NCBI GenBank assembly: GCA_026193355.1
Contig: JAPHTL010000208.1
Location: 1-10,461, forward strand
Length of the DNA: 10,461 bases
From: Rhodospirillales bacterium
GTDB taxonomy: Bacteria; Pseudomonadota; Alphaproteobacteria; Rhodospirillales; JAPHTL01
Direction: 5' to 3'
The notes under the pieces are model-generated. The model was not told the DNA's origin, searched no databases, and saw only the letters and a program-made list of their open reading frames with translations. Shown here piece after piece: positions 1 through 6,501 of the stretch. The translations under genes were made by a program, and so were the position numbers. The number at the start of each line of letters is the position of its first letter. Positions within the stretch are counted from its first letter, which is position 1.

Positions 1-447
1 CCGCGCCTGCCCGAAGGGGCGGACGGTGCGCTGGTTTTCTCTTTTGGCGTCAATGACATGGCGATCGAAGAGGGGAAGGGGCAGCGGGTTTCAAGGGAGG
101 ATTCGCTATCCAACGCACGGGCTGTCATCAGTGAAGCCAAAAAGTGGAAGCCCGTCCTGTGGCTCGGGCCGCCGCCTGTGGTGGGTGACCTGCAACCGCT
201 GAATGTGCCGGGGGTGGCGACGTACTACTTCGACAACGCGCGCAATGCCGATCTTTCACGGGCCTATGCGTCGCTGGCCGCCGAACTTGGTGTGCCCTAC
301 CTGGAAATTTTCGAACCCCTTTCGGCCGACGGACGCTGGGAAAAAGCGCAACGCGGTTCCGACGGCATTCATGCCGAAGGCGGCGGCTATGCGCTGATTT
401 CCGACCTGATCGGCAGTTGGGACGCGTGGCGCGCCTGGTTCGATTGA
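1..447 (+). CDS. SGNH/GDSL-type esterase/lipase, C-terminal part (5' end outside window)
   Basis: The reading frame is open from base 1 and ends at TGA 445-447, leaving 148 visible residues; the true start lies upstream, so the ATG at 58 is internal. Two hallmarks of the SGNH hydrolase family are visible: a block III-like GVND (residues 16-19), whose Asn helps form the oxyanion hole, and a block V-like DGIH (residues 121-124), supplying the catalytic Asp and His near the C-terminus. The nucleophile Ser (GDS block) would lie in the missing N-terminal part. Between the blocks is an alpha/beta pattern (VLWLGPPPV, LGVPYLEIFEPL) typical of the flavodoxin-like fold. The substrate cannot be told; members hydrolyse esters or thioesters of lipids, sugars or peptides. 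No signal peptide can be judged. It converges on the DUF3422 gene with a 3-bp gap and no clear terminator between them. Confidence 0.85.
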   Translation, partial: PRLPEGADGALVFSFGVNDMAIEEGKGQRVSREDSLSNARAVISEAKKWKPVLWLGPPPVVGDLQPLNVPGVATYYFDNARNADLSRAYASLAAELGVPYLEIFEPLSADGRWEKAQRGSDGIHAEGGGYALISDLIGSWDAWRAWFD

Positions 448-450
448 GGT

Positions 451-1767
451 TTATCCCTCACTGCCGCCGGTCCTCAAAACCGCCTTGCGCAGGCGTTTGA
501 CCCCCAACCAGACCAGCGCGATGACCAGCGGCAGGGCGATGCCGGTGCCGATGTCCGGGTCCGGGGCGAATGGAATACCTGCCGATTTCATGCCCTTCAG
601 CGCGTAGGTCACGAGGCTCACCAGATAATAGCTGATCGCCACCACCGACAGCCCTTCCACCGTCTGCTGCAAGCGCAGTTGCAGCAACGCGCGCCGGTTC
701 ATGGATTCCAGAAGGCCGCGGTTTTGTTCTTCCAGTTCCACCTCGACCCGGGCGCGCAACAGGCTGGTCAGGCGCGCGGCGCGTTCCGCCAGATCGCGCT
801 GGCGCTGCTTCGTGTGGTCGCAGGTGGCCATGGCCGGTTCCATCCGGCGTTCGAGAAATTCGCTGAACGTCTGCAAGCCTGTGATGCGTTCCTGACGCAG
901 TTCCTCAAGCCTTTGCTGAACAATGCCGTAATAGGCCTTGGTTGCGCCGAAGCGATAGGCCGTCGCGGCTTCCACTTCCTCGATATCGGCGGCAAGGGCG
1001 GAAAGCTGGTCGAGCATGGCCTTGTCGGGTTCGGCTTTCTTTGCGTCGCCCTCCTTCTGGGCCAGACGGGCTGCGATATCGGCAAGGCGCCGGTCCGCCG
1101 TTTGCAGGCGCGGGCTGGCCTCTCGCGCCAGCGGCAGGGCCAGAAGGGCCATCGCGCGATAGGCGTTGATCTCAAGTATGCGTTGGGCGTGACGCCCTGT
1201 CTGACGCGGGTTCATGGTTCCGGTCTGAACCAGAATTCGTGAAAACTGGTCGTCGTGGACCTGCAGGTCCGTCCACGCCATTCCCGCCCCGCCGGCGATG
1301 GCGCTGCCGATCACCGTGTTCCCGGCGAACAGCCGCGACAGGTCCTGAATGCTGCGTACGGGCGTTTCCGCCGTTTCCACCGCCAGATGCGCGGCGGCCA
1401 GAACCTCGCCGGGCAGATCCGCAAGCCAGTCGTTCGGCACCAGGTTGATGGCTGTTTCGCTAAAGGGATGACCAAAGGGTTCATTGCGGAAGAACGTATA
1501 GGTGCAGAATTCGGTATGCCGTTCCCAGCGGACCCGGAAGCCGCCCATATCGGCGCTGAAATGATTGGCGTCGTCACTGGGCATCCGTGCGCCGAACCGT
1601 TCGCACAGGCGCGCCAGATGGGCGTGGTTCCGCCCCGTGCCTGTTTCACCGGTCACGTAGGCGATGTGAGAGAGGCGCTCGGGCGCATGTAGCGGCTCGT
1701 AGGGCCGGGCGTGCAGTTCAAGCGCAAGGACGGCGCGAAAGGGGTGTTCGTTGAAGGGCGGCTTCAT
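451..1767 (-). CDS. DUF3422 family protein, membrane-anchored with coiled coil
   Basis: The 438-residue product matches the pattern of the proteobacterial DUF3422 family, whose function is unknown. The N-terminus has the family signature HPFRAVLALELHARP (residues 8-22), followed by a conserved-looking block around RVRWERHTEFCTYTF (78-92). The middle (about 220-365) is rich in Arg, Glu, Leu and Ala and should form long helices or coiled coil. Two hydrophobic segments, about 371-391 and 407-424, end the protein, followed by a basic tail, so it is probably tethered to the inner membrane by a C-terminal hairpin with the large domain in the cytoplasm (inference). The start ATG at 1767-1765 fits the family N-terminus; the Shine-Dalgarno is weak (GGAAA about 11 bases upstream). 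It lies downstream of trmL on the same strand, 96 bp apart, with no clear terminator between them, so cotranscription is possible. Confidence 0.85.
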   Translation of the reverse strand: MKPPFNEHPFRAVLALELHARPYEPLHAPERLSHIAYVTGETGTGRNHAHLARLCERFGARMPSDDANHFSADMGGFRVRWERHTEFCTYTFFRNEPFGHPFSETAINLVPNDWLADLPGEVLAAAHLAVETAETPVRSIQDLSRLFAGNTVIGSAIAGGAGMAWTDLQVHDDQFSRILVQTGTMNPRQTGRHAQRILEINAYRAMALLALPLAREASPRLQTADRRLADIAARLAQKEGDAKKAEPDKAMLDQLSALAADIEEVEAATAYRFGATKAYYGIVQQRLEELRQERITGLQTFSEFLERRMEPAMATCDHTKQRQRDLAERAARLTSLLRARVEVELEEQNRGLLESMNRRALLQLRLQQTVEGLSVVAISYYLVSLVTYALKGMKSAGIPFAPDPDIGTGIALPLVIALVWLGVKRLRKAVLRTGGSEG

Positions 1768-1863
1768 TGCCGGTCATTTCCAGGTAAGAGGTTGCTTGCG
1801 GACGGAACTTTACGACCCCTTGCGCGTTTCGGGCAAGGCGGCATGCCGTTTGTCACAAAAACT

Positions 1864-2325
1864 TCACACCCCACCAGCGGGAAATCCGTTGGTCTGGCGC
1901 AGGGCCTCGGACAGCACCATGGCGGCGGCGATCGCCACATTGAACGACCGCACACCTTCGGCCATGGGCACCTTTATCCGCGCATCGGCGGCGTCGTGGA
2001 CGTCGTCGGGAACGCCCGCGCTCTCGCTGCCGGCCATAAGCCAGTCGTCTGGCCGGAATGCGAAGTCGGTGTGATGGACGCTGGCCCGCACAGTAAGCAG
2101 GACAAGGCGTTTTGCGCCGCGTACTTCGTCAAAGGCGCCCCAGGAGGTGTGCCGGGTCAATTCAACGCCATCCAGATAATCCATTCCGGCGCGTCGCAAA
2201 CGGCGGTCATCGAGCACAAAACCGCAAGGTTCAATGATGTCGACGGGAACGCCGAGGCACGCTGCCGTCCTCAGAAGCGTCCCTGTGTTTTGCGGGATGT
2301 CTGGTTGATAAAGTACGAGGCGCAT
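1864..2325 (-). CDS. trmL: tRNA (cytidine(34)-2'-O)-methyltransferase TrmL (SPOUT family)
   Basis: TrmL transfers a methyl group from S-adenosylmethionine to the ribose 2'-OH of the wobble nucleotide (position 34) of tRNA-Leu species. With the start used here the product has 153 residues, against 157 in E. coli. All SPOUT landmarks are visible: LYQPDIPQNTGTLLRT at the N-terminus, IIEPCGFVLDDRRLRRAGMDY (family block, about 30-50), the AdoMet-pocket loop AGSESAGVP (98-106) and the C-terminal knot IKVPMAEGVRSFNVAIAAA (117-135). An in-frame ATG four codons upstream (2337) would add MGNF; I chose 2325 because homologues start close to the LYQP motif, but neither ATG has a convincing Shine-Dalgarno. 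The gene is divergent from petABC, sharing a 295-bp intergenic region that is AT-rich next to trmL. Confidence 0.93.
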   Translation of the reverse strand: MRLVLYQPDIPQNTGTLLRTAACLGVPVDIIEPCGFVLDDRRLRRAGMDYLDGVELTRHTSWGAFDEVRGAKRLVLLTVRASVHHTDFAFRPDDWLMAGSESAGVPDDVHDAADARIKVPMAEGVRSFNVAIAAAMVLSEALRQTNGFPAGGV

Positions 2326-2620
2326 GAAATTACCCATAAAAACCCGGTAAATTAGAAAAATTAAATATTACAGGCGTGTCCAAGCGTTTCATGCGCCCGT
2401 TATGGCAGCTTTGCCTTTTCATTCCGACTCAATTCCTTTATACCGTTCGCCGGTCGTCCACGGAGCATTGGCGCGACCGGGGACAAGGCAATGAGGCATC
2501 CCGGGGTTGCTGTACGCGACCCGACGCCGGGTTCGCACCGCATCATTTCGAATCCGCTGCCCAATATCGCCTTAGGTGTTAAGACCCGCGTGGGCGGGTC
2601 GGAAATGAGGTTTTTAAAGC
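2326..2620. promoter_or_regulatory. Divergent trmL/petA intergenic region with petA leader
   Basis: No credible gene lies here. Next to trmL is an AT-rich patch (about 2336-2370), the only such patch nearby, suitable for promoter melting. A possible sigma70-type promoter for petABC is TTTTCA (2416-2421) and TATACC (2439-2444) with a 17-base spacer; each box matches consensus at only 4 of 6 positions, so this is weak. If used, it would leave an untranslated leader of about 170 bases containing two hairpins: 2516-2536 (8 bp with a bulged T) and 2583-2600 (7 bp, loop GTGG). The second ends 20 bases before the petA start codon, just ahead of the purine-rich GGAAATGAGG. No known riboswitch or regulator site was recognised. 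Confidence 0.4.
2583..2600 (+). other. Hairpin just upstream of the petA ribosome binding site
   Basis: GACCCGC (2583-2589) and GCGGGTC (2594-2600) are perfect inverted repeats around the 4-base loop GTGG. The hairpin is followed by GGAAATGAGG (2601-2610), TTTTT (2611-2615) and the petA ATG at 2621. The U run is 10 bases past the stem, so it is not a standard intrinsic terminator. It may protect the mRNA 5' region or affect petA translation, but that is inference. Confidence 0.4.
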
Positions 2621-3175
2621 ATGGCTGAAACGGCAACCGAAATTCAAGGAGCCCCGGGCACGGGGGAAAGCCGGCGCGATTTTCTGCTGTTGACGACCAC
2701 GGCTGTCGGTGCGGCGGGTGCCGCGCTGTCGCTCTGGCCCTTCGTCCACAGCATGAACCCGGCGGCCGACGTTCTGGCGCTTTCATCGACCGAAGTGGAT
2801 ATCAGCCCCATTGAAGAAGGGCAGAGCATCACGGTCGTCTGGCGCGGCAAGCCTGTATTCGTCCGTCACCGGACGGCGGCGGAGATCGAAACCGCTGGAA
2901 CCGATGACGCGGCAAACCTGCCGGATCCGCAAAAGGACGGCGAGCGGGCCGAGAAGCCCGAGTGGCTGGTCGTCCTGGGTATCTGCACCCATCTCGGCTG
3001 TATCCCGCTCGGCCAGAAATCGAGCGAACCGCGCGGCGAGTTTGGCGGCTGGTTCTGCCCGTGCCACGGTTCGCACTACGACACTTCGGGGCGTATCCGC
3101 AAGGGGCCGGCGCCGCGGAACCTTGAGGTTCCGCCCTATGCGTTCACCGACGACACCACGATCAAGATCGGGTAA
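2621..3175 (+). CDS. petA: Ubiquinol-cytochrome c reductase iron-sulfur (Rieske) subunit
   Basis: This is the 2Fe-2S subunit of the cytochrome bc1 complex. It takes one electron from quinol at the Qo site and passes it to cytochrome c1 by swinging its periplasmic head. The product has 184 residues, the normal size. The N-terminus has a twin-arginine motif SRRDFLLL (18-25) and a hydrophobic anchor (about 23-43), so it is a Tat-exported, uncleaved membrane-anchored protein. Cluster-binding boxes are CTHLGC (122-127) and CPCHGS (146-151), giving both Cys/His ligand pairs and the disulfide cysteines C127 and C148. The loop between about residues 87 and 115, rich in Asp, Glu and Ala, is the longer loop common in alphaproteobacterial Rieske proteins. 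GAGG 10 bases before the ATG is the likely ribosome binding site. petB follows after 14 bp, so the genes form an operon. Confidence 0.97.
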   Translation: MAETATEIQGAPGTGESRRDFLLLTTTAVGAAGAALSLWPFVHSMNPAADVLALSSTEVDISPIEEGQSITVVWRGKPVFVRHRTAAEIETAGTDDAANLPDPQKDGERAEKPEWLVVLGICTHLGCIPLGQKSSEPRGEFGGWFCPCHGSHYDTSGRIRKGPAPRNLEVPPYAFTDDTTIKIG

Positions 3176-3189
3176 GGGGGAAAAACCGA

Positions 3190-4431
3190 ATGAGTACCTC
3201 CAGTTTCAATAATCCGGTCGTCAAGTGGATTGACGAACGGTTGCCGGTTTTCACCATGATGCAGCATTCGGCGGTCGATTATCCGACGCCGAAGAATCTG
3301 AACTATTGGTGGAACTTCGGTTCTCTCGCGGCCTTTGTCCTGGTCATCATGCTGTTGACGGGCATTTTCCTGGCCATGAGCTACACCCCGCATGTGGACC
3401 ATGCCTTCGTGAGTGTCGAGCGCATCATGCGTGACGTCAATTACGGATGGCTGCTGCGCTATCTGCACATGAACGGCGGGTCCATGTTCTTCATCGTGGT
3501 CTATATCCACATGTTCCGCGGCATGTACTACGGATCGTACAAGGCCCCGCGCGAAATCCTGTGGATCGTCGGCGTGTTCCTCATCCTTGCGATGATGGCC
3601 ACCGCCTTCATGGGCTATGTGCTTCCCTGGGGGCAGATGAGTTTCTGGGGCGCCACCGTGATCACCAACCTGTTCTCGGCCATCCCGTTGGTCGGGCAGG
3701 AAATCGTGACCTGGCTGTGGGGCGGTTTCTCGGTCGACAATCCGACGCTGAACCGCTTCTTCTCGCTGCATTATCTGCTGCCGTTCGTGATCGTCGGCCT
3801 TGTGGTGGTACACGTCTGGGCCCTGCACACGGTGAAATCGAACAACCCGACGGGCGTCGATATCAAGGGGCCGGAAGACACCATCCCCTTCCACCCCTAC
3901 TACACGATCAAGGATTTCTACGGCATCGGCCTGTTCCTGATCTTCTATCTGGCCTTCGTGTTCTACGCACCGGACTTCTTCGGTGAGCCGGACAACTACA
4001 TCGAGGCCAACCCGATGGTGACGCCCGCGCACATCGTTCCCGAATGGTACTTCCTGCCGTTCTACGCGATCCTGCGCGCCTTCACTTTCGACGTGCTGTT
4101 CATCCCGGCCAAGCTGGCGGGCGTGATCGCCATGTTCGCGTCGATCATCCTGCTGGCGGTTCTGCCGTGGCTGGATCGTTCCAAGGCGCGGAGCGCGCGG
4201 TTCCGTCCGATGTACAAGTGGTTTTTCTGGATCTTCGTCCTCGATTGCCTGGTTCTGGGCTACATCGGGGCGCAGGCCGCCGAGGAACCCTATGTGACCA
4301 TCGGTCAGGTCGCGACGTTCTACTACTTCGCGCACCTGCTGATCATCGTCCCGCTGGTCAGCAAGCTGGAAAACCCGCGCCCGTTGCCCGAGAGCATCAG
4401 CGCGGCGGTCACCAAATCGGACAGCGAGTAA
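3190..4431 (+). CDS. petB: Cytochrome b subunit of the bc1 complex
   Basis: The 413-residue, eight-helix membrane protein carries both b hemes and the Qo and Qi quinone sites. The four heme-ligand histidines are in place, with 14 residues between members of each pair: H93 and H107 on helix B (RYLHMNGGSMFF, YIHMFRG) and H194 and H208 on helix D (SLHYLLPF, VVHVWALH). The Qo-site PEWY motif is at 284-287, followed by FLPFYAILRAF, and PWGQMSFWGATVITNLFSAIP (145-165) is the conserved CD-loop region. The chain is a full-length, fused-type cytochrome b (not split b6/subunit IV) and has no c1 fusion at its C-terminus. The start ATG has a good GGGGG-rich Shine-Dalgarno (TAAGGGGGAAAAACCGA) overlapping the petA stop. 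petC starts 11 bp after the stop codon. Confidence 0.98.
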   Translation: MSTSSFNNPVVKWIDERLPVFTMMQHSAVDYPTPKNLNYWWNFGSLAAFVLVIMLLTGIFLAMSYTPHVDHAFVSVERIMRDVNYGWLLRYLHMNGGSMFFIVVYIHMFRGMYYGSYKAPREILWIVGVFLILAMMATAFMGYVLPWGQMSFWGATVITNLFSAIPLVGQEIVTWLWGGFSVDNPTLNRFFSLHYLLPFVIVGLVVVHVWALHTVKSNNPTGVDIKGPEDTIPFHPYYTIKDFYGIGLFLIFYLAFVFYAPDFFGEPDNYIEANPMVTPAHIVPEWYFLPFYAILRAFTFDVLFIPAKLAGVIAMFASIILLAVLPWLDRSKARSARFRPMYKWFFWIFVLDCLVLGYIGAQAAEEPYVTIGQVATFYYFAHLLIIVPLVSKLENPRPLPESISAAVTKSDSE

Positions 4432-4442
4432 GGAGCCGCACC

Positions 4443-5225
4443 ATGCGTAAGATCATTCTTTCCGCTGCCGCCGGATTTGTACTGCTTGCCGCGGGCAATG
4501 CCTTCGCCGCTGGCGGCGCCGCTGTGCCGCCTGCCAAGGACTGGACGTTCCAGGGAATATTCGGCAAGTTCGACCGTGACCAGTTGAAGCGTGGCTATCA
4601 GGTCTACAAGGACATCTGCGCGGGCTGTCACAGCCTGCGTCTTGTGGCCTATCGCAACCTTATGGACATCGGCTTCACCGAAGACGAGGTCAAGGACATC
4701 GCGTCCGAATACCAACTGCCCGCGCCGCCCAACGACGACGGGGATACCATCGTCGATGGGGAGCGTCTGATGCGTGCGGCAAAGCCGTCCGATCACTTCG
4801 TTTCGCCGTTCGCCAACGAGAAGGCGGCCCGTGTCGCCAATGCGGGGGCGTATCCGCCGGATCTGTCGCTGATGGTCAAGGCCCGCAAGAAGGGGCCGGA
4901 CTACATCTACGCCCTTCTGACCGGTTACAAGGAAGAGGCGCCCGAGGGCTTCGCCCTGAACGAGGGGATGTATTACAACGAATACTTCCCCGGTCATCAG
5001 ATCGCCATGGCCCCGCCCCTGATGGACGAATCCGTCGAATACGAGGACGGGACCCCGGCGACGCTTGACCAGCATGCCAAGGATATCGTGACCTTCCTGG
5101 CGTGGACGGCCTCGCCGGAACTGGAAGCGCGCAAGAGCATGGGCATCAAGGTGCTGCTGTTCCTTGTGGTCCTGACGGCCATGTTCTATGCGTTGAAACG
5201 CAGGATCTGGTCCGACGTCCACTAA
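4443..5225 (+). CDS. petC: Cytochrome c1 of the bc1 complex
   Basis: The 260-residue product is the c-type cytochrome that accepts electrons from the Rieske centre and passes them to soluble cytochrome c. A Sec signal peptide covers about residues 1-22 (MRKIILSAAAGFVLLAAG, cleavage after AFA). Heme is bound at CAGCH (59-63). The likely axial Met is M189 in HQIAMAPPL. A single C-terminal membrane helix (about 234-251) followed by the basic KRRIW anchors it to the membrane. The same frame stays open upstream into petB, but the start at 4443 is clear: AGGAG lies 6 bases before it and the signal peptide begins there. It is last in petABC; a strong hairpin lies 27-54 bp after the stop codon. Confidence 0.97.
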   Translation: MRKIILSAAAGFVLLAAGNAFAAGGAAVPPAKDWTFQGIFGKFDRDQLKRGYQVYKDICAGCHSLRLVAYRNLMDIGFTEDEVKDIASEYQLPAPPNDDGDTIVDGERLMRAAKPSDHFVSPFANEKAARVANAGAYPPDLSLMVKARKKGPDYIYALLTGYKEEAPEGFALNEGMYYNEYFPGHQIAMAPPLMDESVEYEDGTPATLDQHAKDIVTFLAWTASPELEARKSMGIKVLLFLVVLTAMFYALKRRIWSDVH

Positions 5226-5251
5226 GGGTGGCGACGCCTGAACAATAAACG

Positions 5252-5279
5252 AGGGCCGCTGCCGACAGGCAGCGGCCCT
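5252..5279 (+). terminator. GC-rich hairpin ending the petABC operon
   Basis: A perfect 12-bp inverted repeat, AGGGCCGCTGCC (5252-5263) and GGCAGCGGCCCT (5268-5279), surrounds the loop GACA. It is followed by the short interrupted T tract TTATCCTTT (5279-5287). The position 27 bases after the petC stop fits an intrinsic terminator. The weak U tract and the very close next start codon leave room for partial read-through into the MFS gene. Confidence 0.8.
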
Positions 5280-5297
5280 TATCCTTTGGAGAACGAC

Positions 5298-6491
5298 ATG
5301 GCATCCAACCGTGACCGTCGCAATGTCGCCGTTCTTTCGCTGTCCCAGGCCCTGTTCATGACGGGGCAGTCGACGCTGATCATCCTCAGCGGCCTTGTCG
5401 GGCAGACGCTGACGGCGACGAAGGCGCTGGCTACCCTGCCGGTCAGCATGGTCGTTGTCGCCACGGCATTGACCACCATTCCCGCTTCGATGCTGATGAA
5501 ACGGGTGGGGCGGCGCAGCGGGTTCATGCTGGGCGCGCTGTTCGCCATCGTTGGCGCGGTGATCTCCTCCTACGCCATCTGGATCGGGTCGTTCTGGTTG
5601 TTTGTCACGGGAACCTTCGTGATCGGCGTCAACGGCGGTTTCGCGCAGTTCTACCGTTTCGCCGCAGCGGACGCGGTGGATGAATCGTTTCGCGCCAAGG
5701 CCATTTCACTGGTGGTTGCAGGTGGCATCGTCGCCGCCTTTGCGGGTCCGACTCTGGTGAAGCTGACCAATGAGCTGTTCGCGCCTGTACTCTTCCTCGG
5801 CGCCTATCTTTCGCTGATCGTGGTCGCGGTCATCGCGCTCGGCGTTCTGATGCTGGTCGATATCCCGAAGCTGAGCGCGGCGCAGATCGCCGATCCGGGA
5901 AGGCCAGTCTTCCATGTCATGCGCCAACCGGTATTCATCGTGGCCGTCATCGGCGGTATGGTCGGCTACGCATCAATGAGCCTTGTGATGACCGCAGCGC
6001 CCATCGCCATGGTCGGGTGCGGGTTCGCCGTGTCGGATGCGGCGACGGTGATCCAGTGGCATATCGTCGCCATGTTCCTGCCGTCGTTTTTCACTGGTAC
6101 GCTGATTCAGAGGTTTGGTGTGCTTAACGTGATGCTGGCGGGTCTGGCGCTGCTGGCCGGATGCGTGGTCGCCGCGCTGGCCGGGCTGGACTTTGGCCAT
6201 TTCGTGGTGGCCCTGATTGCGCTGGGTCTGGGGTGGAATTTCGCTTTCGTTGGCGCCTCGACGCTGCTGACCGAATCCTATACGCCCGCCGAGCGCGCCA
6301 AGACCCAGGCCGCCAACGACTTTCTTGTCTTCGGCTCGGTGGCTATGGCGTCACTGTCGTCGGGTGCATTCATGCACTTCTTCGGCTGGGACATGGTGCA
6401 GCTTCTGGCCATTCCCTTCGTCGCCTTCGCAGCGCTGGCTGTTGGCTGGCTTTCCTGGCGACGCGCCCACGCCGCCCGACGGGCGGCGTGA
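5298..6491 (+). CDS. Major facilitator superfamily (MFS) transporter
   Basis: The 397-residue, very hydrophobic protein has about twelve predicted membrane segments (roughly 12-36, 45-65, 76-93, 97-117, 135-153, 163-187, 212-232, 250-268, 275-295, 300-322, 338-358, 366-387). The loop between helices 2 and 3 carries a motif A-like basic stretch, MKRVGRRSGFM (67-77), and the cytoplasmic loop after helix 6 is short. The substrate is not evident. A TTG at 5286 could add four residues, but it lies inside the Shine-Dalgarno (TTTGGAGAACGAC); GGAG 5288-5291 sits 6 bases before ATG 5298, so 5298 is the start. The gene begins 18 bp after the petC hairpin, leaving little room for its own promoter. It ends within a perfect hairpin and converges on the cytochrome c' gene with a 10-bp gap. 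Confidence 0.9.
   Translation: MASNRDRRNVAVLSLSQALFMTGQSTLIILSGLVGQTLTATKALATLPVSMVVVATALTTIPASMLMKRVGRRSGFMLGALFAIVGAVISSYAIWIGSFWLFVTGTFVIGVNGGFAQFYRFAAADAVDESFRAKAISLVVAGGIVAAFAGPTLVKLTNELFAPVLFLGAYLSLIVVAVIALGVLMLVDIPKLSAAQIADPGRPVFHVMRQPVFIVAVIGGMVGYASMSLVMTAAPIAMVGCGFAVSDAATVIQWHIVAMFLPSFFTGTLIQRFGVLNVMLAGLALLAGCVVAALAGLDFGHFVVALIALGLGWNFAFVGASTLLTESYTPAERAKTQAANDFLVFGSVAMASLSSGAFMHFFGWDMVQLLAIPFVAFAALAVGWLSWRRAHAARRAA
6468..6490. terminator. Perfect hairpin over the MFS stop codon, between convergent genes
   Basis: CACGCCGCCC (6468-6477) and GGGCGGCGTG (6481-6490) form a perfect 10-bp stem with the 3-base loop GAC. It covers the last codons (His-Ala-Ala-Arg-Arg-Ala-Ala) and most of the stop codon of the MFS gene, and starts 11 bases from the stop of the convergent cytochrome gene. 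No T tract follows on either strand, so termination is only a possibility; it could also be a chance result of GC-rich Ala/Arg codons. Confidence 0.35.
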
Positions 6492-6501
6492 AGCCGCGCA
6501 A

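Noticed and set aside
444..477. Short repeats TTGAGG/CCTCAA at the convergent ends of the hydrolase and DUF3422 genes
   Set aside because: Five to six pairs, lying partly in coding sequence and without a T tract; no support for a functional terminator.
679..1242. 187-codon plus-strand open frame within the DUF3422 gene
   Set aside because: Shadow of the DUF3422 coding strand; no ribosome binding site or recognisable motif.
1818..1838. Inverted repeat CCTTGC/GCAAGG between trmL and the DUF3422 gene
   Set aside because: Six pairs with a 9-base loop and no T tract on the minus strand; not enough for a terminator.
2376..2582. Possible 68-codon leader peptide upstream of petA
   Set aside because: It has a non-ATG start without a Shine-Dalgarno and its composition looks like noncoding sequence; it spans the putative promoter.
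3136..4335. 399-codon open frame on the minus strand opposite petB
   Set aside because: It is antisense to a certain cytochrome b gene; the translation is rich in His, Asp, Arg and Gln, as expected from reading GC-rich membrane-protein codons backwards, and shows no recognisable domain.
4044..4442. Upstream extension of the petC frame into petB
   Set aside because: The signal peptide and the AGGAG site fix the start at 4443; the extension is an out-of-frame reading of petB, not a b-c1 fusion.
4323..5222. 299-codon open frame on the minus strand opposite petC
   Set aside because: Shadow of cytochrome c1; low-complexity composition and no family motif.
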